Shown here: piece by piece, positions 1-7,295 of the stretch
Layout of the letters: each line of letters starts with the position of its first letter
Numbering within the stretch: the stretch's first letter is position 1
DNA from: Enteractinococcus fodinae
Lineage (GTDB): Bacteria; Actinomycetota; Actinomycetes; Actinomycetales; Micrococcaceae
Reading direction: 5' to 3'
Assembly (NCBI RefSeq): GCF_031458395.1
Contig: NZ_JAVDYJ010000001.1
Coordinates: 62,001 to 126,000 of the forward strand
DNA length: 64,000 nucleotides
Position numbers and translations under genes: made by a program
Notes under the pieces: generated by a model
Seen by the model: the letters and a program-made list of their open reading frames with translations, nothing else
Database searches by the model: none
Told to the model about the DNA's origin: nothing

Positions 1-352
1 CGTGACAGTCTTTGACCCAGATGCGCCAACCGGTTCCGGCTTCTGGCACTGGTCAGTGGGCAACATCCCAGCCGACGTTACCGAACTGGCTGAAAACGCC
101 GGTACCGCTGACGGTTCCGGTCTGCCCGAGGGCGCCTTCCAGCTCAAACACGACGGCGGCGGACGCGGCTTTATCGGTGCCGCCCCACCAGCAGGCCACG
201 GCGCACACCGCTACATCATTACCGTCCACGCCTTAAGCGTCGAAAAACTCGACATTCCAGAAGACGCGTCCAACGCGTTCTTCGGCTTCAACCGTTTCGG
301 CAACACATTAGGCCGCGCAACGATGACGGTCTACGGCATCGTCGAAGAGTAA
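1..352 (+). CDS. YbhB/YbcL (PEBP) family protein, 5' truncated
   Basis: Only the C-terminal ~116 residues are inside the window; the frame is open to the left edge, so the GTG at position 2 is an internal valine rather than the start. The fragment begins with the PEBP signature [14 protein letters not shown], where the DPDAP and HW elements line the small anion/phosphate-binding pocket of the phosphatidylethanolamine-binding/Raf-kinase-inhibitor-like fold. It continues with NIPA and a later AYGxPxP-like segment ([11 protein letters not shown]), and ends FGFNRFG...YGIVEE. Bacterial members are small soluble proteins of uncertain physiological role. Family assignment is secure from the motifs; substrate or partner is unknown. 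Confidence 0.9.
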   Translation, partial: VTVFDPDAPTGSGFWHWSVGNIPADVTELAENAGTADGSGLPEGAFQLKHDGGGRGFIGAAPPAGHGAHRYIITVHALSVEKLDIPEDASNAFFGFNRFGNTLGRATMTVYGIVEE

Positions 353-376
353 GAATCTCGGCCGCACCGTGGGTGT

Positions 377-392
377 TAGGCTTAGCAAGGTG
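377..392 (+). promoter_or_regulatory. -10 box TAGGCT with leaderless GTG start
   Basis: TAGGCT (377-382) fits the actinobacterial TANNNT -10 hexamer and lies exactly 7 nt before the GTG at 390. No Shine-Dalgarno sequence is seen. This arrangement suggests a leaderless transcript starting at or next to the start codon; it is inferred from spacing only. Confidence 0.5.
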
Positions 393-1103
393 ACTACCCA
401 TCAAGCAGCCGTAGACTCCCACGGTGCCACCGTGGCCGAGATGTTCGATCAAATCGCCGACCGTTATGACCTCATGAACCTGGTCATGACGTGGGGGCAA
501 GAGCCCCGTTTCATCCGCGATACTGTCGCTGCCCTCAAACTCGGACCCACCCCAAAAGTGCTCGATATTGCGACCGGCACGGGCGATCTCGCATTTGAAG
601 CTGCCAACCAGCGCTACGGTGCTGAAGTCCACGGGCTGGATATCTCCAACGAGATGCTCGAAGTCGCACGTCGCCGTCCCGGGGGCCAAAATATCACCTG
701 GCTGACCGGGGATGCCATGGCGCTGCCTTATGAGGATGACACGTTTGATGCGATCACCCACGGGTACCTGCTGCGCAACGTCACCGACATCGCCGCGACC
801 CTGAAAGAACAGTACCGGGTTCTGAAACCCGGGGGCATGATGAGCTGTTTAGAAATGTCACCGGCACCGCGTGATGTGATCAAACCGTTTTCCACCGCCT
901 ACATCAAATACATTGTCCCGCGCTTGGCCAACGCCATTACCCAAAACCCGGACGCCTACGAGTACCTGTCCCGCACCTCACGAGCCTTCCACACCGCCGA
1001 CCGGGTCGAGCACATGATGCAAGAAGCCGGCTTCGTCGCCACGGGATACCGCTCGTATATGTTCGGCACCATGGCCATCCACTGGGCACAAAAGCCCGCA
1101 TAG
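390..1103 (+). CDS. menG: UbiE/MenG-like SAM-dependent methyltransferase
   Basis: A 237-residue class I methyltransferase. SAM-binding motif I is VLDIATGTGDLA, followed by the acidic motif GLDISNEML and by LPYEDDTFDAI. The LLRNV segment corresponds to the YGLRNV signature of UbiE/MenG, and the LKPGG post-motif follows. The family C-methylates demethylmenaquinone (or the ubiquinone precursor) at the membrane, and menaquinone would be expected in an actinobacterium. The GTG at 390 is preferred because a TAGGCT -10 box lies 7 nt upstream; a longer form would start at GTG 369. The Tyr of the usual YGLRN motif is shifted (HGYLLRN). UbiE-family methyltransferase is certain; the demethylmenaquinone substrate is inferred. 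Confidence 0.82.
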   Translation: MTTHQAAVDSHGATVAEMFDQIADRYDLMNLVMTWGQEPRFIRDTVAALKLGPTPKVLDIATGTGDLAFEAANQRYGAEVHGLDISNEMLEVARRRPGGQNITWLTGDAMALPYEDDTFDAITHGYLLRNVTDIAATLKEQYRVLKPGGMMSCLEMSPAPRDVIKPFSTAYIKYIVPRLANAITQNPDAYEYLSRTSRAFHTADRVEHMMQEAGFVATGYRSYMFGTMAIHWAQKPA

Positions 1104-1122
1104 CATCCCCAAGACCACGGGT

Positions 1123-1671
1123 ATGTCACGGTATTTCATCGGGCTCATGGTCCCGGCAAGGATCCAGGATCAGCTGACGACCTTTGCCAGAACCATCCAG
1201 GCCACCCTGCCTGATCAGCATCCCTATCAGTTGTCGTGGAATGCACCAGCGGACCTGCACTGCACCCTGCTCTATGTCGGTCCAACCGACGAAGAAACAC
1301 ACCTGAGAAGTGAGATGCACCGCATCGCAGCCCATGTGCCACCGGCTACCATCACCATCAGTGGTGTAACACACTGGCTGGGGCGCAACAGCCTGGCCCT
1401 GGCCGCCACCGGAGCCGAGCTAGCGGGGACACGATTTATTAACGAACTGGCTCACCTGTCATCCGATGCGCGGGCCGGCACGCGACCCTTCTACGGACAC
1501 GTGACGCTGGGCCGAGTCCGCCCGGTCCCGACCCAAGGGCAGGACCCCTTCGTGGGGCATGACATTGAGCCACTCGCCTGGACGGCGACCTCGGTGCAAC
1601 TGGTCAAAAGCCAGGACCAACCCGGCCCGCGACGCTATCAGATCGTCTCGGATGCCCGCTTCGGCGGCTAG
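1123..1671 (+). CDS. thpR: RNA 2',3'-cyclic phosphodiesterase (2'-5' RNA ligase family)
   Basis: A 182-residue protein of the 2H phosphoesterase superfamily. It shows the two HxT motifs that define the fold, HCTLLYVG near residue 48 and HVTLGRVR near residue 126. It opens with the usual RYFIGLMVP strand. Family members hydrolyse 2',3'-cyclic phosphate ends to 2'-phosphates and show 2'-5' ligation in vitro; the cellular role is poorly defined. It follows the methyltransferase by 19 bp on the same strand, so co-transcription is likely. No clear Shine-Dalgarno precedes the ATG. Length is normal for the family (~180 aa). Confidence 0.85.
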   Translation: MSRYFIGLMVPARIQDQLTTFARTIQATLPDQHPYQLSWNAPADLHCTLLYVGPTDEETHLRSEMHRIAAHVPPATITISGVTHWLGRNSLALAATGAELAGTRFINELAHLSSDARAGTRPFYGHVTLGRVRPVPTQGQDPFVGHDIEPLAWTATSVQLVKSQDQPGPRRYQIVSDARFGG

Positions 1672-1788
1672 GCTCAATCAGCGTCCTGTCACGATCCAAA
1701 GCATCACACCCGCGATGGTCTCTTCACAGGGCTTTATCAACACAGTAGCGTTGAAGTAATCCAAAGCTTGTGAGAGGGGAGTAGCCCT

Positions 1789-2121
1789 ATGGCTGAACAA
1801 GAAGATATTCACTCACCGCACGATAATACGACCTCACCCCAAGATCCTACGTGGGAAAAATCCGCGAGTGGTTGGGGATTTTTCTGGATCCTAGGCGAAA
1901 TCATCTTGCTGATGATAGCGGTGATCATCGCCATCAGGTTCTTCGTCGCGGGCAGACCCGACCTGGTGAGTTGGATGCTTGTAGTCCTCGCCGTGGCACT
2001 TCTGGCGGATATTGTCCGACGAATCCTCAAAGCCCGAAAGATCAATCGTCGCGCAGCCAAAGACGCGGAGCTCTATCATCGGACCCAAGATCCTTCCGGC
2101 GGCGAAGCCACTGGCAGATAG
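1789..2121 (+). CDS. Small membrane protein of unknown function
   Basis: A 110-residue protein with a polar, acidic N-terminus (about 28 residues), two hydrophobic segments (around residues 29-52 and 58-75), and a basic C-terminus rich in Arg/Lys that should face the cytoplasm. A purine-rich stretch (GAGGGGAG) about 12 nt upstream supports the ATG at 1789. I do not recognise the family. It sits alone between thpR and an HTH regulator, so context gives no function. Confidence 0.6.
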   Translation: MAEQEDIHSPHDNTTSPQDPTWEKSASGWGFFWILGEIILLMIAVIIAIRFFVAGRPDLVSWMLVVLAVALLADIVRRILKARKINRRAAKDAELYHRTQDPSGGEATGR

Positions 2122-2136
2122 GGCCGTCACTGTGCC

Positions 2137-2151
2137 TATGATGCCAGCATG
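2137..2151 (+). promoter_or_regulatory. -10 box TATGAT with leaderless ATG start
   Basis: TATGAT (2137-2142) is followed by 6 nt and the ATG at 2149, with no Shine-Dalgarno. This is a strong leaderless promoter arrangement for the HTH regulator, inferred from sequence and spacing. Confidence 0.6.
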
Positions 2152-2886
2152 CCTCGCAGAACCACAGATTACCGCGGCCTGACGGAGTCCAGCCGACTCC
2201 GACTCCTCCACGCCGTACAGCGCCGCCCCGGTCAGAGTCTCAAATCCCTGGCCGCGGCGGCCGGTATTCATGTTAACACCGCTCGTGATCACCTACGGGT
2301 CCTCGAAGACGAAGGGCTGCTGTATCGCGCACCGGCCGACACCGGACAGCGCGGTCGCCCACCCATGCAGTACTTTCCGGTCGATGACTCGGCACAGAAC
2401 CAGGCTGCGCGAGGACGGGCCGCTGAGGCGAGCGCTCGCGGTGCACTACTTCGTCGCATCAGTCCTGACCTTGACCATGGTGACCACCTCGGGCACAGCG
2501 CCCAGCATCAACTCGATGTGCTCTACGAACATCTGGACGACGCTGGTATGGAGCCCGTCATCGATTCGACAGCACTGACCGTTGGGGTACGGCCCTGTCT
2601 CTACCAGGGCTTACTCGAAGATGAACGCCCGGTGGTGTGTTCGGTGCACGCCAACCTTGTGCGCCAACAACTCGACCAGGTTGACGGGCCGCTCACACTG
2701 CGCCGCCTCCACCCCTTCACCACCGCGCACAGTTGCTTGCTGGTGCTTGGCACCGACGACACCGAACCAGCAACACAGCAGCTCGGCATCGATGCGAACC
2801 GCACCGACGCCGAGCTGGCGGACTTTGCCCTACGGGCCCAGCAGCGAGCTCTGGCCGAAGGGCAGGAGACGGCCTGTCAGGTTTAG
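2149..2886 (+). CDS. HTH transcriptional regulator (ArsR/SufR-like), next to hmp
   Basis: A 245-residue protein with an N-terminal winged helix-turn-helix (residues ~12-65, e.g. SLKSLAAAAGIHVNTARDHL then LEDEGLL and a GRPPM wing). The architecture resembles predicted ArsR-family regulators related to SufR. Its C-terminal half carries three spaced cysteines (RPCLY, VVCSV, HSCLL) that could ligate an Fe-S cluster or metal. Its stop codon overlaps the stop of the convergent flavohaemoglobin gene by 4 bp. Family knowledge makes an Fe-S or NO-sensing role plausible, and the neighbour suggests control of hmp; both are inference. The start is supported by the leaderless TATGAT box. Confidence 0.7.
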   Translation: MPRRTTDYRGLTESSRLRLLHAVQRRPGQSLKSLAAAAGIHVNTARDHLRVLEDEGLLYRAPADTGQRGRPPMQYFPVDDSAQNQAARGRAAEASARGALLRRISPDLDHGDHLGHSAQHQLDVLYEHLDDAGMEPVIDSTALTVGVRPCLYQGLLEDERPVVCSVHANLVRQQLDQVDGPLTLRRLHPFTTAHSCLLVLGTDDTEPATQQLGIDANRTDAELADFALRAQQRALAEGQETACQV

Positions 2887-4091
2887 GCCGGACGCTGTGC
2901 CCACATATCGGGGCCGAAGACCTCATAGTGGATCGATTCCGAGGGCACGCCCTGGTCCATGAGCGTCTTTCGAGCGATCTGCATAAACGGTAGGGGACCG
3001 CACATGAACACTTCGGCATCGGCCGGGAGCTCGACGTCAGAGAGGTCCATGAAGCCCGGGCGCGCTGGATGCAGGGTCGGAGCCTCCTCGGCGCCTTCTT
3101 CGTACCAGTTCTGCGCGCGAGCATCCGACATGGCCAGCACCTGACGGCGTAGGCCGTCATACAGGGCGTGATGCGCATGCGTCTTATCGGCGTGGAAGAG
3201 ACGCACGGTCCGATCGGGTTGTCGACGGGACAGGTCCTCCATAATCGCCGCGACCGGAGTGATACCAATCCCCGCCGAGACCAAAACCAGCGGTTTGTCG
3301 GAATCCTGCAGAATGACATCCCCAGCCGGCTGCGACACGTTCAGCACGGTCCCCGGGGTGGCATGCTCATGTAGCCAGCCCGAAACGCGGCCATCCGGTG
3401 CGCCATCGACGCCGCGCACTCGTTTGATGGTCACCCGCAGTGAATCGCCGCGCGGACCCGAGGAGATGGTGTACTGGCGGGGCTGGCGATACCCGTCGGG
3501 CAGATCCACGGCGATCGACACATACTGGCCCGTGTAGTGACTGGGCACCTGACCGTCCAGCGGGGCCAACAGCAGCGAAAAGATCTCATCGGATTCTTCA
3601 AACCGTTCGACCACCCGGTACGGACGGTAGGGTTCTTCAGGATCAGTGCCGGCCTGGGCATAGAGCTTGGCTTCTTCAGCGATCAGGGCGGTGGCAAACA
3701 GCCAGTACACTTCATCCCAGGCGGCTGCAATTTCTGGAGTCGCGGCATCGCCGAGGACTTTGGCAACCGCGCCCAGTAGATACCGCCCGACGATCAGATA
3801 CTGCGAGGCAGTAATCCCCAGTGAGACGTGTTTGTGGGCGATCCGTTGCATGACCGGGGTGAAGTCGGGGGCATCCGGGTCGATGAGATGGACCGCGAAG
3901 GCGACGACGGAGGCCGCTAATGCTTTGGGTTGCTCGCCGATCGCCTGGTTGGCTTGGTTGAAAACATTGAGCAGTTCCGGGTGGGCGGCAAACATATCGC
4001 GATAAAACAACGCGGTCGCTTCATCGGCGATCTCGGCGACTACACCGGCGGTTTCTTTCACCACGGCTTCAGATTCTGGTGACAGTTTCAT
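2883..4091 (-). CDS. hmp: Flavohaemoprotein, nitric oxide dioxygenase
   Basis: A 402-residue protein of typical Hmp length. The N-terminal globin domain (~1-135) contains the proximal-side HKHVSLGI. The FAD-binding ferredoxin reductase-like domain (~150-255) has RQYTISSGP, and the NAD domain (~265-402) has LVSAGIGITPV and FMCGPLPFM. The family converts NO plus O2 to nitrate using NAD(P)H, FAD and haem in the cytoplasm. An AAGGAG sequence lies 10 nt before the ATG. It is convergent with an HTH regulator carrying possible cluster-binding cysteines. Assignment is secure; regulation by the neighbour is a guess. Confidence 0.95.
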   Translation of the reverse strand: MKLSPESEAVVKETAGVVAEIADEATALFYRDMFAAHPELLNVFNQANQAIGEQPKALAASVVAFAVHLIDPDAPDFTPVMQRIAHKHVSLGITASQYLIVGRYLLGAVAKVLGDAATPEIAAAWDEVYWLFATALIAEEAKLYAQAGTDPEEPYRPYRVVERFEESDEIFSLLLAPLDGQVPSHYTGQYVSIAVDLPDGYRQPRQYTISSGPRGDSLRVTIKRVRGVDGAPDGRVSGWLHEHATPGTVLNVSQPAGDVILQDSDKPLVLVSAGIGITPVAAIMEDLSRRQPDRTVRLFHADKTHAHHALYDGLRRQVLAMSDARAQNWYEEGAEEAPTLHPARPGFMDLSDVELPADAEVFMCGPLPFMQIARKTLMDQGVPSESIHYEVFGPDMWAQRPA

Positions 4092-4327
4092 GATGGCTTC
4101 AGCTCCTTCGACAATGCTCCGCGGCGCGGAGGTGCAGGTAGAGCCATTGTCGGCCAGCTGAGAGGTACGCTGCAGCGGTTTCCACCGTGTTTAATCCCGC
4201 AGGAGCAAACCCTGTCGTCAGGTCAGAGGCACTGAGAAACAGGTTGTTAACATTCATGCGTGGACGACCCACTCGAGTTTGTGTTGGATCGCGCTGCAGG
4301 CAGCCGGTGATTGGTATCGAGGGAGCC
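4092..4327. other. Intergenic region between hmp and metQ
   Basis: This 236-bp gap holds the 5' region of hmp on the minus strand and the 3' end of the lone metQ. I could not recognise an NsrR or FNR operator. A short GC-rich hairpin (GGAGCC/GGCTTCC, 4322-4340) overlaps the metQ stop and is only a weak terminator candidate, because no T-run follows. Confidence 0.4.
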
Positions 4328-5224
4328 TTAGGAGGCTTCCTCAGTGGCTTGAAAATCTTCCCAGAGTTCCGATATGTCGAGATCGAATGCGGTTTTTTTG
4401 AGGCCGCCGATGTATCCTTCAAACCACTCCTGCACCTCTTCTGACTGGTAGGCCGCCCGTAGAGCTTCGTATTTTTCAGGCTCATTCTCGGCAAAGTCAG
4501 ACGCTGCGGCAATCACCACGGTATAAGGTATTTGAGCTTCTGCATCTTCTTCGATCAGCAATGGTTCAGTAGCCTCTACCTCGAGATCTGCTTCTGCGAT
4601 AAGCCTGGTGAATGAAAAGCCTGCGTCCACATCAGGAAGGATTTGTGCCAGGGATTGCTGGTCTACTTCGACGAAATCATATTCGTTCGGGTTATCGATA
4701 ATGTCTTCTTGAGAAATCTGGGTGACGTCCTGAGAGGTATCCACTTCCAAGAGGCCAGCTTCGTGCAATAGCAGAAGTCCTCGCCCGTTGTTCGCGCGAT
4801 CTACGGGGAGAGCAATTTGCGCGCCGTGTGGTAGCTCTTCCACGGTATCGTGTCGCTCGGAGTAGATACCTGCGGGGGCTTGAAATACTGCGAGTAGTGG
4901 CTCGACATCTAGATCGTAATCGTCATTGAACTGTCGCAGATATGCCAAATGCTGGAAGTAGTTGACATCATACTCACCGTTGGAAACCACTTGATTCGGC
5001 TGGACTATATCGGTGACGTAGGTGGGCTCTAAGGTCCAGCCTTCCGCTTCCAGGATGTCGGAGGCTATGTTCGTTGGTTCCTGGAACGGGCCAGACTCCG
5101 TGAGGATCATCGAAATGGTCTGATCATCATCATTAGCTAATCCGCAAGAACTTAGGGCAAGGATTCCGGCAGCACTCACGGCTCCAAATAGCAGTTTCGA
5201 AGGTGTGCGATGTGGGACAGTCAT
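4328..5224 (-). CDS. metQ: MetQ/NlpA-family substrate-binding lipoprotein, orphan copy
   Basis: A 298-residue lipoprotein with signal peptide and lipobox (LALSSCGL, Cys at ~27). It has the NlpA/MetQ binding-protein fold, including YVTDIVQPNQVVSNGEYDVN, the NYFQH motif and VDRANNGRGL. The family delivers D/L-methionine or related sulfur compounds to MetNI at the outer face of the membrane. No ATPase or permease gene is adjacent. It parallels the second MetQ (55567-56481) motif for motif, so it may feed that transporter. A SAM-I riboswitch lies upstream on the same strand with 222 nt between them. Base composition looks lower in GC than its neighbours by eye. Confidence 0.9.
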   Translation of the reverse strand: MTVPHRTPSKLLFGAVSAAGILALSSCGLANDDDQTISMILTESGPFQEPTNIASDILEAEGWTLEPTYVTDIVQPNQVVSNGEYDVNYFQHLAYLRQFNDDYDLDVEPLLAVFQAPAGIYSERHDTVEELPHGAQIALPVDRANNGRGLLLLHEAGLLEVDTSQDVTQISQEDIIDNPNEYDFVEVDQQSLAQILPDVDAGFSFTRLIAEADLEVEATEPLLIEEDAEAQIPYTVVIAAASDFAENEPEKYEALRAAYQSEEVQEWFEGYIGGLKKTAFDLDISELWEDFQATEEAS

Positions 5225-5446
5225 GAATTCATCTCTCTATGGATCGAGTCGAAGGAACATACTCGCCGGGCGGCGGTGAAGTTCCATAAGGATGAGGTGC
5301 GCTTCGGCAGTGATGCGACAGATCGTGTTCACCTTGTCGCCGCGTCTGGGTATCTAGGACGATCCGCAATACGAGGTGTGCTGTTCCCAGGTAAACGTCG
5401 GCGCGACAAACATGGAAGAAACAGAAAATGCGATCACAAAAAGGCT
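5225..5446 (-). other. Leader between SAM riboswitch and orphan metQ
   Basis: About 220 nt lie between the riboswitch P1 stem and the metQ start, whereas in the metNIQ copy the first start codon is 9 nt after P1. The region contains the short frame described separately (5354-5437) and otherwise no supported gene. It is a candidate scar of a lost metNI. Confidence 0.45.
5354..5437 (-). other. 27-codon reading frame at the metN start position
   Basis: A GTG (5437-5435) lies 7 nt after a GGAG, the same spacing that places the metN GTG after its riboswitch at 54010. The peptide begins VIAFSVSSMFVA and stops after 27 codons, while MetN begins [12 protein letters not shown]. This could be a leader peptide or a decayed remnant of metN. 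The resemblance is short and could be chance. Confidence 0.35.
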
Positions 5447-5530
5447 CCATCGTTGCTGGCGGTAGCACCGGACCCCTAGGGGAGGTTGCTGCGACGTCGT
5501 TGAGCCAGATCTCTCAGTCGCTCTGGATGG
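5447..5530 (-). ncRNA. SAM-I (S-box) riboswitch upstream of orphan metQ
   Basis: Read on the minus strand, the element has the SAM-I core in order: AGAG, GAGAGA, GGCTC, then CGACGTCGCAGCAACC and GGTGCTA followed by GCCAGC. Stem P1 is CCATC (5530-5526) with GATGG (5451-5447), and GCGAC/GTCGC forms P2. The downstream copy at 53905-54000 has the same core, with P1 changed to CCATT/AATGG, a compensatory change. The SAM-I class binds S-adenosylmethionine and switches off methionine or sulfur genes. A GGAG overlaps the 3' side of P1, suggesting translational control of whatever starts there. Confidence 0.85.
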
Positions 5531-5534
5531 TAAT

Positions 5535-5552
5535 GATCCGTGTTCACGGATC
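5535..5552. repeat. Inverted repeat GATCCGTG-TT-CACGGATC
   Basis: A perfect 8-bp inverted repeat with a 2-nt spacer lies immediately upstream of the riboswitch in the direction of transcription. It could be an operator or an RNA hairpin. The metNIQ copy has no obvious counterpart. Confidence 0.5.
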
Positions 5553-5640
5553 GAGAGTCACTCTACATCGAAGGGGATGGGGAAACGTCTCAGTCGGGTC
5601 TTAGGGCTGGCTGTGACCCAGGTCAGCGGCTACTCACAAC

Positions 5641-5654
5641 ATGTCGGCCGACAT
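5641..5654. promoter_or_regulatory. 14-bp palindrome ATGTCGGCCGACAT
   Basis: A perfect palindrome in the ~260-bp gap between tetR and the metQ riboswitch. Its size and symmetry suit a dimeric repressor, but the cognate protein is unknown. The rest of 5553-5791 shows no gene. Confidence 0.4.
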
Positions 5655-5791
5655 AAGAAACCCCGTCATTGCAACGTTGTAGGGTCAGAGGCCAAGCTAT
5701 TGAGCTCGACGAAATACCTAGTTAGCAGTGTTAAGTAGTGTTGCGTCAGGTGAATATTTATGCCGACGCGGCAGGAGACCACGAACCACCC

Positions 5792-6376
5792 TCAGTGTTT
5801 AGTCTTGCGCAGGCTCAATCGATATTGCTCTGGGTCGCGCTGCAAATAGCCGGCGATTTGATCGACGAAGGGTTGCATCAGTACCTGGCCGAGTTGGACC
5901 AGCATGACTTGCATGACCTGGTCTTCTGCTTCGCGGGCCGTCGAAGCGATCCCGTGTCGACGCAGATCTTTAATCTGCCGTAATGCCATGCGGGTGAACC
6001 GCTCGGTAATGTCGGAACCCTCTCCATTGCCCTCGATGAGCATCATGCGCCGCAGATAGGCGGCTACCAGCGGGTTCGCGTCGATATGATCCATCAGCCG
6101 CTGATCGAGTTTCTTGACGACCCCGTCCACGGTAGCGTCGGTTTCTTTATATTCGATCGCTTTCTGAATGCCGTTAAGTAAATCATCCTCCACGGCCTGA
6201 ATCAGCCCAGCTTTGGTGCCAAAATGATGCGTAATCAGCCCCACGGTGACGCCAGCGCGTGACGAGATGGCGCGCATTGAGGTGGCGTCGGCTCCGTTGA
6301 GCGCAAAAAGCTCCAGGGCCACCTGACGAATGCGGGCCTTGGCGGTCAAATCGGCGTTAAGATCGGCTGTCGGCAT
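5792..6376 (-). CDS. TetR family transcriptional regulator, divergent from etfBA
   Basis: A 194-residue TetR-type protein. The N-terminal HTH (~14-58) reads RIRQVALELFALNGADATSM, then ISSRAGVTVGLITHHFGTK, the canonical TetR recognition helix region. The C-terminal ligand domain is unclassified. It starts 136 bp from etfB on the opposite strand. The divergent region holds the repeat TTGTAC-N8-GTACAA and two copies of TACGGTAT, plausible operators. TetR regulators beside etf genes often respond to acyl-CoA or fatty acids, but no ligand can be read from the sequence. Confidence 0.85.
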   Translation of the reverse strand: MPTADLNADLTAKARIRQVALELFALNGADATSMRAISSRAGVTVGLITHHFGTKAGLIQAVEDDLLNGIQKAIEYKETDATVDGVVKKLDQRLMDHIDANPLVAAYLRRMMLIEGNGEGSDITERFTRMALRQIKDLRRHGIASTAREAEDQVMQVMLVQLGQVLMQPFVDQIAGYLQRDPEQYRLSLRKTKH

Positions 6377-6451
6377 GGGACGCTACCTTTTTACGGTATG
6401 GTGTTTGAGGTCACAGCTTCCGTAACCTTCGGGTTCTATGGGGCATCTAGA

Positions 6452-6471
6452 TTGTACGGTATATTGTACAA
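6452..6471. promoter_or_regulatory. Putative TetR operator in the etfB-tetR gap
   Basis: TTGTAC-N8-GTACAA is a perfect inverted repeat with 6-bp arms. It contains TACGGTAT (6455-6462), which recurs at 6392-6399 nearer the tetR start. It is placed to control both divergent genes. Binding is inferred. Confidence 0.5.
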
Positions 6472-6511
6472 AAATATAGTCTGAGTGAACGTCATCACTG
6501 TTGAGGTGGAC

Positions 6512-7282
6512 ATGAAAGTCGTAGTGCTAGTGAAGCAGGTGCCTGACACCTATGAGAAACGCCAGATCGCGTTGGATACCGGCCTGTTGGCTCGGGAAGC
6601 ATCCGAAAATGTGGTCGATGAAATCGACGAACGGGTCTGTGCTGTCGCGGCCGATCTGAAAAAAGACGGGACTGCGACCGAGGTCGTGGCGGTGACCATG
6701 GGTCCTGCTGACGCGGATAAAGCCATCCGGAAGGTGCTAGCACTGGCAGCAGATCGTGCCGTTCACGTGGTCGATGACGCGCTGGCAGGGTCGGATATGG
6801 TCCAGACCGCCCGCGTATTGGCCGAAGCGGCCAAAGACGCCGACATTATTTTGTCCGGTGCCGAATCCACCGATGGTCGCGGCGCCATGGTCCCAGCGAT
6901 GATCGCTGAAATCTTGGGCCGTCCACACATCGTGGGCGCGGACTCGATCGAGATTGCCGACGGGACGATCACCGGTGTGACCAACACCGAAACCGAAAAA
7001 ATCACGCTGTCGGCGACGACTCCAGCGGTCGTATCGCTGACCGAAAAGGCCGGCGAGCCAAAACTGCCAAACTTCAAAGCCATCCGTGAGGCCAAGAAGA
7101 AAGAAATCGCCGTAACCTCACTTGCTGATCTCGGTATTTCGGCCGGGCCAGATGCCGCGTATGTGCGTAACGTGATGGTTTCTGCCGCAGAACGCCCGCC
7201 GAAAGAGGCCGGCCAGAAGGTCTCGGGCGATACCGCTGCCACTGAACTTGTCGACTTCCTTGCCCAACGGCACTTGATCTAA
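6512..7282 (+). CDS. etfB: Electron transfer flavoprotein beta subunit
   Basis: A 256-residue protein of normal EtfB size. It begins [16 protein letters not shown], and includes [16 protein letters not shown] and the conserved [18 protein letters not shown] segment of the AMP/FAD-binding region. The ATG at 6512 is chosen over an upstream GTG at 6485 because GAGGTGGAC supplies a Shine-Dalgarno and family homology begins at MKVVVLVKQ. With EtfA it forms the soluble flavoprotein that accepts electrons from acyl-CoA dehydrogenases. It is followed by etfA after 13 bp and by a membrane cytochrome b, suggesting a three-gene operon. Confidence 0.95.
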   Translation: MKVVVLVKQVPDTYEKRQIALDTGLLAREASENVVDEIDERVCAVAADLKKDGTATEVVAVTMGPADADKAIRKVLALAADRAVHVVDDALAGSDMVQTARVLAEAAKDADIILSGAESTDGRGAMVPAMIAEILGRPHIVGADSIEIADGTITGVTNTETEKITLSATTPAVVSLTEKAGEPKLPNFKAIREAKKKEIAVTSLADLGISAGPDAAYVRNVMVSAAERPPKEAGQKVSGDTAATELVDFLAQRHLI

Positions 7283-7295
7283 GGAGCTTTCCTAC

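Noticed and set aside
4187-4444. 85-codon plus-strand frame between hmp and metQ
   Set aside because: It runs through the end of metQ on the opposite strand and shows no motif or ribosome site.
5229-5468. 79-codon minus-strand frame spanning the metQ leader
   Set aside because: It crosses the 3' half of the riboswitch, has no Shine-Dalgarno at its first ATG and no recognisable motif. The 27-codon GTG frame is better placed.
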